Below are positions 5,210 through 10,849 of a stretch of DNA of 10,849 nucleotides, piece after piece; the first letter of the stretch is position 1, and each line of letters begins with the position of its first letter. Below the pieces are notes generated by a model. That model did no database searches. It saw only the letters and a list, made by a program, of their open reading frames with translations, and was not told the DNA's origin. The translations under genes were made by a program, and so were the position numbers. The DNA comes from an uncultured Collinsella sp. (GTDB lineage: Bacteria > Actinomycetota > Coriobacteriia > Coriobacteriales > Coriobacteriaceae): the NCBI GenBank assembly GCA_902475375.1, contig CABRZC010000067.1, positions 1 to 10,849 on the forward strand. Direction: 5' to 3'.

Positions 5210-7549
5210 CTATTTTGCCACTTTCGGCTTAAAGGTTCGCAGGCGCAGAGCGTTGGACACGACGCACACGCTCGACAGGCTCATGGCCGCGGCGCCAAAC
5301 ATCGGTGAGAGCTGCCACCCGGTGAGCGGGAAGAACACGCCCGCCGCTAGCGGAATGCCGATGCCGTTGTAGAACAGCGCCCAGAACAGGTCCTGCTTGA
5401 TGTTGCGGATCGTAGCGCGCGACAGCTCGATGGCGCGGGCGACGTCCATGAGGTCGCTGCGCATGAGTACCACGTCGGCGCCCTCCTTGGCGATGTCGGC
5501 GCCGGTGCCGATAGCAAGGCCCACGTCGGCGCGCGCCAGGGCGGGGGAGTCGTTGATGCCGTCGCCCACCATGGCGACCTTGCCGCCCGCATCCTGCAGT
5601 TCGCGCACGTGGCGCTCCTTGTCGGCGGGCAGGACGTCGGCGATAACCTGTTCGCTGGTGAGACCCACGCGGCGGGCGATGGCCTCGGCCGTCACGCGGT
5701 TGTCGCCGGTGAGCATGCGCACATCGACGCCGAGCGAACGCAGCGCGGCGATGGCCTCGGCGCTCGTTTCTTTGACCTCGTCGGCCACGGCGATGGTACC
5801 GACAAGCTTGCCGTTCTTGGCAAAGAACAGCGGCGTTTTGCCCTCGGTGGCAAATTGCTCGGCAACGCCGGCGGGCACCTCCGCGCCCAGCTCGTTCATC
5901 AGGCGCACGTTGCCGGCAGCGATGGCGTTTTGTCCTTCGCGAGCCGTAACGCCTCGCCCGGGCACGGCGGCAAAGTCCTCGACCGTGCGCGCGACAATTC
6001 CGCGCGCCTCGCACTCGGCCATAATCGCCTCGGCCAGCGGGTGCTCGCTTGAGCGCTCCAGCGCGGCAGCGAGCTTCAGTAACGCCTTTTCACTCATAGC
6101 GGGCGAGCCGTCGGCGCGCGCGGCAACCACAACGTCGGTCACGGCCGGCTTGCCGCGGGTGACCGTGCCCGTCTTATCGAGCACCACGGTGCCCACGCTG
6201 CGCAGGTTCTCCAGCGCCTCAGCGCTCTTAAACAGGATGCCCATCTCGGCGCCCTTGCCGGTGCCCACCATAATGGCGACGGGCGTGGCCAGGCCGAGCG
6301 CACACGGACAACTGATCACCAGCACAGCGACAGCGGAAGTGAGCGCCTCGTTGATGCTGCTGGTGAGCGCCATCCACGCCACAAAAGTCACGGCCGAGAT
6401 CACAAACACCACGGGCACAAACACGCCGGCGACCTTATCGGCCAGGCGGGCGATAGGCGCCTTGGTGGCATTGGCGTCCTCGACGAGCTGGATGATCTTG
6501 GCAAGCGATGTGTCGGCGCCCACGCGTGTGGCGCGGAAGGTAAACGAGCCAGTGCGGTTGACGGTGGCGGCGTTGACGGTGTCGCCGGCGGTCTTTTCCA
6601 CGGGGATGGACTCGCCGGTGAGCGCGCTCTCGTCCACGGCCGAGCTGCCCTCGAGCACCACGCCATCGACGGGGATGGACTCTCCGGGGCGCACGCGAAG
6701 GACCTGGCCGGGAAGGATGCTGTCGACGTCGACGGTGGTTTCGGTGCCATCGTCGGCAACGACGGTCGCGGTCTTGGGCGCCAGATCGATGAGCGCCTCG
6801 ATAGCGCCGCCGGTCTTGGACTTACTGCGCGTCTCGAGGTATTTGTCCACGGTGACGAGCGACAGAATCGTTCCAGCGCTCTCAAAATATAGGTTGTCCA
6901 TGCCCGTCGTCATGGCATCGTGGACTTGCCCGGCGGCCAGCTGGTCGGCCATGATAAACATGGCATAGAGCGACCAGGCGATCGATGCGGTGGCTCCGAC
7001 GGCGATGAGAGCATCCATGGTGGGCGCGCCGTGCACGAGTGATTTGAAGCCGTTGATAAAGTACGCGTCGTTGACGTAGACGATGGGGATGAGCAGGACA
7101 AGCTCGGTGAGGGCGAGCGTCATGCTGTGGATGTGGTCGGTGAAGATGCTGGGCAGCGGCCAGCCGAGCATATGTCCCATACCTATGTAGAACAGTGGGA
7201 TGAGAAAGATGATTGAGATGATGAGACGGGTGCGCATGGCAGAGGCGGCGGCCTCCAACTTTTTGGTCGGCGACTCCATATGGGCGGCGCCGGACCTGGC
7301 TTGCGCGCTGCCGCTTGTGGCGGCTTCGGTGCCCGCATTGACGGGCGATGCCGAGTAACCCGCACGGTCGACGGCGGTGCAGATGTCGTCGGTCGTAACC
7401 TGCGTGGGGTTATAGTCGACCAGCATGGAGCCGGCGAGCAGGTTGACCGCGACGTTTTGGACGCCGTCGAGTTTACTGACGGCACGGTCCACATGTGCCT
7501 GGCAGGCGGCGCACGTCATGCCGCCCACGTCGAACTTTTCTTGAGCCAT
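5210..7549 (-). CDS. copA: Copper-exporting P1B-type ATPase, CopA
   Basis: A 779-residue inner-membrane ATPase that exports Cu(I) using ATP. Visible in order: one N-terminal metal-binding HMA domain with GMTCAAC (C13, C16); a low-complexity linker (about 71-95); membrane helices in 105-235 (MA, MB, M1, M2); the actuator domain with TGES (311-314); membrane helices including the CPC metal site (C414-P-C416); the P-domain DKTGT with phosphorylated D458; the N-domain SEHPLAEAI with H503-P504; GDGINDSPAL (662-671); and two last helices with YN (727-728) and MSLSS (756-760). CPC plus YN plus MxxSS is the signature of the Cu+ subgroup (P1B-1). One HMA domain rather than two accounts for a length slightly under many CopA proteins. 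The ATG at 7549 has an AAAGGAG site. It is the first gene of the cop operon, with a CsoR-like operator upstream. Confidence 0.95.
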   Translation of the reverse strand: MAQEKFDVGGMTCAACQAHVDRAVSKLDGVQNVAVNLLAGSMLVDYNPTQVTTDDICTAVDRAGYSASPVNAGTEAATSGSAQARSGAAHMESPTKKLEAAASAMRTRLIISIIFLIPLFYIGMGHMLGWPLPSIFTDHIHSMTLALTELVLLIPIVYVNDAYFINGFKSLVHGAPTMDALIAVGATASIAWSLYAMFIMADQLAAGQVHDAMTTGMDNLYFESAGTILSLVTVDKYLETRSKSKTGGAIEALIDLAPKTATVVADDGTETTVDVDSILPGQVLRVRPGESIPVDGVVLEGSSAVDESALTGESIPVEKTAGDTVNAATVNRTGSFTFRATRVGADTSLAKIIQLVEDANATKAPIARLADKVAGVFVPVVFVISAVTFVAWMALTSSINEALTSAVAVLVISCPCALGLATPVAIMVGTGKGAEMGILFKSAEALENLRSVGTVVLDKTGTVTRGKPAVTDVVVAARADGSPAMSEKALLKLAAALERSSEHPLAEAIMAECEARGIVARTVEDFAAVPGRGVTAREGQNAIAAGNVRLMNELGAEVPAGVAEQFATEGKTPLFFAKNGKLVGTIAVADEVKETSAEAIAALRSLGVDVRMLTGDNRVTAEAIARRVGLTSEQVIADVLPADKERHVRELQDAGGKVAMVGDGINDSPALARADVGLAIGTGADIAKEGADVVLMRSDLMDVARAIELSRATIRNIKQDLFWALFYNGIGIPLAAGVFFPLTGWQLSPMFGAAAMSLSSVCVVSNALRLRTFKPKVAK

Positions 7550-7596
7550 GGCTTCTCCTTTCTGTAGCTCGGTGTTTGAATTGTTAACCTGCTGAT

Positions 7597-7602
7597 ACTA
7601 TA
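7597..7602 (-). promoter_or_regulatory. -10 box (TATAGT) of the cop operon promoter
   Basis: TATAGT on the - strand, 47 bp before the copA ATG. The best -35 candidate, TGTACA, lies 19 bp upstream across the operator. A bound CsoR would then cover the region between the two boxes. Confidence 0.5.
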
Positions 7603-7607
7603 CACCC

Positions 7608-7624
7608 ATACCCCCTGGGGGTGT
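7608..7624. promoter_or_regulatory. CsoR-type operator (C5-T-G5 pseudopalindrome)
   Basis: ATACCCCCTGGGGGTGT, a 17-bp near-perfect palindrome with a C-tract and G-tract around a central T; one of eight symmetric pairs is broken. It matches the G/C-tract operator shape known for CsoR repressors. It lies 58 bp before copA and next to the TATAGT box, in the same operon as csoR. Confidence 0.8.
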
Positions 7625-7698
7625 ACAGCAGAAGTTGAAATGTAAGACATTCCGATGCGGGGGTCGATTGCCGGGTTGGTGCACCATCCCCGCCCTTC

Positions 7699-7835
7699 GT
7701 CTCAATCTGTAACATCTAGCAGGGAAAATGACCTCTAACTATTATAGATTGAGATGTTGTTTTACGAGATTTGTGTATATCTCAATCTGCAACGGTTAGG
7801 CCGGTTTTTGCTGAGTATCTGTTGCAGATTGAGAC
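7699..7835. repeat. Array 3 of the 57-bp interrupted palindrome (2 units)
   Basis: Units at 7699-7755 and 7779-7835, 57 bp each, starts exactly 80 bp apart. The second unit has arms ATCTCAATCTGCAAC and GTTGCAGATTGAGAC: the usual TGTAAC/GTTACA has become TGCAAC/GTTGCA on both sides, so pairing is kept. The first unit is more worn on its right arm (ATTATAGATTGAGAT). It lies in the divergent gap between copA and the helicase gene. Confidence 0.88.
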
Positions 7836-8119
7836 ATTGTCCGGCGGGGGAGTCTCTGCTCGGCCCCGACCGCCCTGTCATCTGTGGTTTACGTGGGGGC
7901 ATGCGAAGCACGGGTATACTAACCCGCGGCGAATCTGCTCCATCGCTTAGGGCCGCTGCGTCTGGACGGCGCGTGATATGGCTGCCAAAGCGATCGCCAG
8001 CGTGCTGAGCAACGTCCTCTCTGTGCGCACCTGTTTTTGTATGTATTAGCGCACTACCAAGCACGCTCGCGCGGCCGCATGCCGTGCCCATAACGCGTGC
8101 AGATAAGGAACAACAACAT
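7836..8119 (+). promoter_or_regulatory. Helicase upstream region with possible -10 box and long leader
   Basis: This 284-bp stretch has no convincing gene. The best promoter sign is TATACT at 7915-7920; the -35 is not clear (TTTACG at 7888 is 21 bp away, too far). If this is the promoter, the leader is about 190 nt, long for a bacterial mRNA. Small palindromes are present (GTGCGCAC near 8015-8030, GGCGATCGCC-like near 7990), with a short T-run near 8033-8038. Long leaders are known on cold-shock DEAD-box helicase genes; that this one is regulatory is inference. Confidence 0.3.
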
Positions 8120-10363
8120 ATGCGTAATTCTGTATCCGACGTCACGGACGCCGAGATTCTGGACGAGGCCCGCGAGGCCATGACCCAGGCTGCCTTTGAT
8201 GCGGCCGACGAGGCCAGCGCCGCCGAGACCGTCGAGTCCGCGACCGAGAGCCTGCCCGCCTTCGACGAGCTGGGCCTTTCGGACGAGATGCTTCGTGCCA
8301 TCGAGAACCTTGGTTACACGGCGCCCACGCCCGTGCAGGCCGGCTCGATCCCCGTGGTGCTCGAGGGCCGCGACCTGCTTGCCGCCGCTCAGACCGGCAC
8401 CGGCAAGACGGCCGCCTTTTTGCTGCCGACCATGAACAACCTGGAGCACATCGCTCCGCCCAAGCCCGTGCGCGAGCGTGGCGGCCGCAACCGCCGTCGC
8501 GGCGCCAAGAAGCCCGAGGGCAACGGTCGCGGCCCCGTGATGCTCGTCATCACCCCCACGCGCGAGCTTGCCCAGCAGATCGACGAGGTTGCGAGCAAGA
8601 TCGCCGACGTCACCGGCCATGTCGCCGTGACCGTCGTGGGCGGCGTGAGCTACAAGCCGCAGACCGCGGCCCTCAAGTACGGCTGCGACATCCTGGTCGC
8701 CACGCCGGGCCGTCTGGTCGACCTGATCGAGCAGGGCGCCTGCCACCTAGACGAGGTCAAGGTGCTGGTGCTCGACGAGGCCGACCGTATGCTCGACATG
8801 GGCTTTTTGCCCGCCGTCCGCCGCATTGTGCGCGAGACGCCGGCCGAGCGCCAGACGCTGCTGTTCTCGGCGACGCTCGACGAGGAGGCCGTGGGCGAGA
8901 TCACCGATCTGGTGAGCGACCCGGCCCGCGTGGAGATCGCGCCGGCCACGTCGACCGCCGACACTGTTGACCAGTTTGTCTTCCCGGTCTCTATCGAGGC
9001 CAAGAATAACCTGCTGCCCGAGTTCCTCAAAAAGGAGGGCCCGGAGCGCACCATCGTCTTTATGCGCACCAAGCACCGCGCCGACAGTTGCTGCCGTCGT
9101 CTGGAGCGCAAGGGCATCAAGGCCGCCGCGATCCATGGCAACCGTAGCCAGGCCCAGCGCGAGCGCGCGCTTTCGGCCTTCCGCGACGGCACCGTTGACG
9201 TACTGGTGGCAACCGATGTCCTCGCCCGCGGCATCGACATCAGCGACGTGCGCTACGTCGTGAACTTTGACGTGCCGGCCGAGCCGACCGACTACATCCA
9301 CCGTATTGGCCGTACGGGCCGCGCCGGTGAGCTGGGCTGGGCCATCACGTTTGTGACCGAGCAGGATGTCGATGAGTTCTACGAGATCGAGAAGCTCATG
9401 GACAAGACGGCCGACATCTACGAGGCCGGCGACCTGCATGTGGGTCCCAATCCGCCCGCGGTTGACCCCGAGCGCGACCCTGCGGCCTTCAAGGCGAAGA
9501 AGAAGACCAAGCGCGGCAAGTCCAAGAGCAAGAAGAAGCTTGAGCAGGCACGTCGCGACGGCAAGCGCAACGGCGATGACTACGGCGATGTGGCCGGTCG
9601 TTCCAACCGCGGTCGCGACGAGCGTCGCGGCGACGGCGAGCGTCCGAGCCGTCCCAAGCGCGGCGGCAAGACCCGCGTGCGCGAGGGCGTTCAGGCTCGC
9701 GTGGACGAGGCCGTTGAGAGCGTGGCCCGCGAGGTGGCTGCCGAGGAGCGCGGCGGTGCTGCTGCCGTCGAGCAGGCCCCGCGCGGCAACCGTGCCGAGC
9801 GCCGTGCCAAGCAGTTCCAGGGCGAGGCACACCGCCGTCGCCGCGAGGACGAGGACCGTGGCGGTCGTCGTCGTGTTGAGCGCGAGGACGAGGGTCGCGG
9901 TTCGCGCGGCGGCAAGCGTGGCTCGGGCGACCGTCGTCGCTCCGGTCGCGATGGCGAGCGCGGTGGCCGTGATGAGCGCCGTGGCGGCGAAGGCCGTGGT
10001 GAGCGCGGTAGCCGCGGCACTGAGCGTCGTGAAGGCGCCCGCGGTAACGGTGGCCGCAGCGGCTCCGGTCGTTCGAATGAGTCGCGCGATCGTCGCGACC
10101 CTCGTGCCAGCCGCGATCGTCGCGATGACTGGCGCAACTACGACGATACCCGCGAAGAGCGTCGCGGCGGCTACCGTGGTGGTCGCGGCGGCAACCAGGC
10201 CGGCTCCCGTGGCGGCCGCGCCGGCGGTCGCGATAACCGTGGCAGCTATGGCAACAGCCGTGGCGGCAAGCGCGGCGGCAGCTCCCGTCGTCCCGGCGAC
10301 GGCGGCGGCAAGCGCGGCGGCAGCTCCCGTCGTCCCGGCGACGGCGGCGGCAAGCGCAAGTAA
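8120..10363 (+). CDS. DEAD-box ATP-dependent RNA helicase with long basic RGG/RDR tail
   Basis: From ATG 8120 this is a 747-residue cytoplasmic RNA helicase that unwinds or remodels structured RNA with ATP, probably in ribosome assembly or mRNA turnover. Every core motif is visible: Q motif (F48...PTPVQ 69-73), Walker A AQTGTGKT (90-97), PTREL (146-150), GG (174-175), TPGR (195-198), DEAD (219-222), SAT (250-252), TDVLARGID (365-373) and HRIGRTGRAG (394-403). An acidic N-terminal extension of about 45 residues precedes the core. A basic insertion RERGGRNRRRGAKK sits at about 118-131, between Walker A and PTREL. The tail (about 456-747) is Lys-rich, then Arg/Gly/Asp-rich with RGG and RDR repeats, as in RNA-binding tails of DeaD/CsdA- and RhlE-like helicases. 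ATG 8120 has an AAGGA site 10 nt upstream; an earlier in-frame GTG (8084) is less likely. It is monocistronic with a strong terminator. Confidence 0.93.
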   Translation: MRNSVSDVTDAEILDEAREAMTQAAFDAADEASAAETVESATESLPAFDELGLSDEMLRAIENLGYTAPTPVQAGSIPVVLEGRDLLAAAQTGTGKTAAFLLPTMNNLEHIAPPKPVRERGGRNRRRGAKKPEGNGRGPVMLVITPTRELAQQIDEVASKIADVTGHVAVTVVGGVSYKPQTAALKYGCDILVATPGRLVDLIEQGACHLDEVKVLVLDEADRMLDMGFLPAVRRIVRETPAERQTLLFSATLDEEAVGEITDLVSDPARVEIAPATSTADTVDQFVFPVSIEAKNNLLPEFLKKEGPERTIVFMRTKHRADSCCRRLERKGIKAAAIHGNRSQAQRERALSAFRDGTVDVLVATDVLARGIDISDVRYVVNFDVPAEPTDYIHRIGRTGRAGELGWAITFVTEQDVDEFYEIEKLMDKTADIYEAGDLHVGPNPPAVDPERDPAAFKAKKKTKRGKSKSKKKLEQARRDGKRNGDDYGDVAGRSNRGRDERRGDGERPSRPKRGGKTRVREGVQARVDEAVESVAREVAAEERGGAAAVEQAPRGNRAERRAKQFQGEAHRRRREDEDRGGRRRVEREDEGRGSRGGKRGSGDRRRSGRDGERGGRDERRGGEGRGERGSRGTERREGARGNGGRSGSGRSNESRDRRDPRASRDRRDDWRNYDDTREERRGGYRGGRGGNQAGSRGGRAGGRDNRGSYGNSRGGKRGGSSRRPGDGGGKRGGSSRRPGDGGGKRK
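10262..10357 (+). repeat. 42-bp tandem repeat at the 3' end of the helicase gene
   Basis: A perfect 42-bp period over 96 bp (about 2.3 copies) encodes two identical KRGGSSRRPGDGGG units followed by KRK and the stop. Because the period is a multiple of three, gain or loss of a copy keeps the frame, so tail length could vary between strains. Confidence 0.9.
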
Positions 10364-10397
10364 CACACGTGTCGCGCGGTAAGTCGAGGCGACCAGA

Positions 10398-10431
10398 GGG
10401 CTCCGGGCATGTTTTGCTCGGGGCCCTTTTT
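10398..10431 (+). terminator. Rho-independent terminator of the helicase gene
   Basis: 12-bp stem GGGCTCCGGGCA (10398-10409) with TGCTCGGGGCCC (10415-10426), two G-T wobbles, 5-nt loop TGTTT, then TTTTT at 10427-10431. It lies 34 bp after the stop codon. Confidence 0.92.
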
Positions 10432-10560
10432 GGTGCAAGGGGGACAGGTTCATATGCACCAACGTTTTGAAGCTGCGGTGGAATACGGACTGTTTTGGCC
10501 TTTTGAGCGGCTTTTCAGCCCCTATTTCACCGCAACTCATGATTGGTGCAAAGGGGCCAG
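10430..10560. repeat. REP-like element, GGGGACAGGT type, copy 2 with internal stem-loop
   Basis: It begins TTGGTGCAAGGGGGACAG (10430-10447) and ends with a direct copy TTGGTGCAAAGGGGCCAG (10543-10560), 16 of 18 identical. Between them TGCACCAA (10455-10462) is the inverse of the first TTGGTGCA. A separate stem has arms 10471-10485 and 10523-10537 (13 of 15 paired, plus a wobble) around a 37-nt loop. The start matches the element at 4458-4488. Confidence 0.7.
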
Positions 10561-10563
10561 AGC

Positions 10564-10612
10564 AAGGAGTGTCCCTGGGTGCCGGCAGAAAAGGAACGTC
10601 CCTAAGTGCCGC
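10564..10612. repeat. 22-bp direct repeat pair, 27-bp period
   Basis: AAGGA-NN-GTCCCT-NN-GTGCCG occurs at 10564-10585 and 10591-10612. The AAGGAACGTCCCT form resembles REP-type intergenic sequences. No coding potential is seen here. Confidence 0.6.
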
Positions 10613-10615
10613 ATA

Positions 10616-10651
10616 AATACCGTTTATCGGAGAAAAAATACCGTTCGCCGG
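10616..10651. promoter_or_regulatory. Twin CCG-N5-CGG operator-like sites
   Basis: Two 15-bp direct repeats, AATACCGTTTATCGG (10616-10630) and AATACCGTTCGCCGG (10637-10651), 12 of 15 identical. Each contains a CCG-N5-CGG dyad. Their starts are 21 bp apart, two helical turns, just upstream of the likely promoter. This looks like a double binding site for an unknown regulator. Confidence 0.45.
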
Positions 10652-10660
10652 TCATAATGA

Positions 10661-10688
10661 TTGTTCCGGCTTTGGGCTTGTCTACAAT
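10661..10688 (+). promoter_or_regulatory. Probable promoter of the last gene (TTGTTC-16-TACAAT)
   Basis: TACAAT (10683-10688) is a good -10 box; TTGTTC (10661-10666) is a weak -35 at 16 bp. Transcription would start near 10695, giving a leader of about 130 nt before the ATG at 10826. Confidence 0.45.
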
Positions 10689-10710
10689 AACCTCAGTGAA
10701 AAGAAATGCG

Positions 10711-10800
10711 GAAGGTTACCGAGTCCCTTGGACGTGGGCCTAACCAAAGTCTTTGATCGCGTGCGTCTCAAGGGGCGCATTCGATTGATTTTGGTTGGGC
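10711..10800 (+). ncRNA. Structured 5' leader with two mutually exclusive folds
   Basis: Stem 10738-10748 pairs with 10790-10800 (11 pairs, one G-T wobble). It encloses a hairpin: 10756-10759 with 10782-10785, and 10761-10765 with 10776-10780, closing a 10-nt loop. An upstream segment GGTTA (10714-10718) can instead pair with TAACC (10741-10745), which is part of the first stem, around a small GTCC-CTT-GGAC hairpin (10723-10733). A switch between folds is possible. It does not match a riboswitch class I recognise, and no terminator T-tract is present. Confidence 0.4.
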
Positions 10801-10825
10801 TATATTTATGAAGGGACATGCCACC

Positions 10826-10849
10826 ATGGGTTTCTTTTCTCGCCTGATG
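10826..10849 (+). CDS. Start of an unidentified gene, cut by the window end
   Basis: ATG at 10826 begins MGFFSRLM and runs off the window. A GAAGGG ribosome site (10810-10815) lies 10 nt upstream; the nearer ATG at 10818 is too close to that site. Eight residues are too few to name a product. The promoter, twin operator-like sites and folded leader just upstream all point to this gene as their target. Confidence 0.55.

Noticed and set aside
5397..6968. 523-codon open frame on the + strand opposite copA
   Set aside because: Ser/Ala/Thr-rich shadow of a strongly conserved ATPase; no domain or ribosome site is seen.
8747..10540. 597-codon open frame on the - strand across the helicase gene
   Set aside because: It is the mirror of the GC-rich, Arg/Gly-rich helicase tail, gives Ala/Thr low-complexity protein, and runs through the terminator and REP-like element. 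All DEAD-box motifs are on the + strand.
10409..10657. 82-codon + strand frame after the helicase gene
   Set aside because: It starts inside the terminator loop and crosses three repeat elements; there is no coding signal.

Overview
The window looks like a piece of a GC-rich actinobacterial chromosome, most likely a gut Coriobacteriia of the Collinsella type. This rests on the GC-rich codon use, a CsoR-type copper repressor in a copA-copZ-csoR cluster, a DEAD-box helicase with a long Arg/Gly-rich tail, and many palindromic intergenic repeats. The genus is inference; no rRNA or tRNA gene is visible.

Left part (1-3870, genes on +): the 3' end of an unrecognised gene (1-567), then a gene for an AbiEi-like protein with a C-terminal PD-(D/E)XK/DUF559-like nuclease domain (878-1921), then a metal-dependent amidohydrolase (2411-3781) closed by a bidirectional terminator. 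The nuclease-like gene sits between two arrays of a 57-bp interrupted palindrome repeated with an 80-bp period: three units before it and four after it. Two more units lie at 7699-7835.

Middle part (3934-7660, genes on -): a copper-homeostasis cluster read copA (P1B-type Cu+ exporter), copZ (Cu chaperone), csoR (Cu-sensing repressor). It starts at a promoter carrying a C5-T-G5 CsoR-like operator. An 86-bp interrupted palindrome separates copA from copZ. Downstream of csoR, past a REP-like hairpin, lies a separate small membrane/zinc-ribbon gene. The expected circuit is that CsoR represses copA-copZ-csoR and Cu(I) relieves it; CopZ then passes Cu(I) to CopA for export.

Right part (7660-10849, genes on +): two more 57-bp palindromes, a long untranslated leader, a DEAD-box RNA helicase with a basic RGG/RDR tail ending in a 42-bp tandem repeat, and a strong terminator. 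A 400-bp intergenic region follows, with REP-like elements, a 22-bp direct repeat, a pair of CCG-N5-CGG sites 21 bp apart, a probable promoter and a folded leader. It leads into a gene cut off by the window end.

The most unusual signal is the phased 57-bp palindrome family and its position on both sides of the nuclease-like gene.
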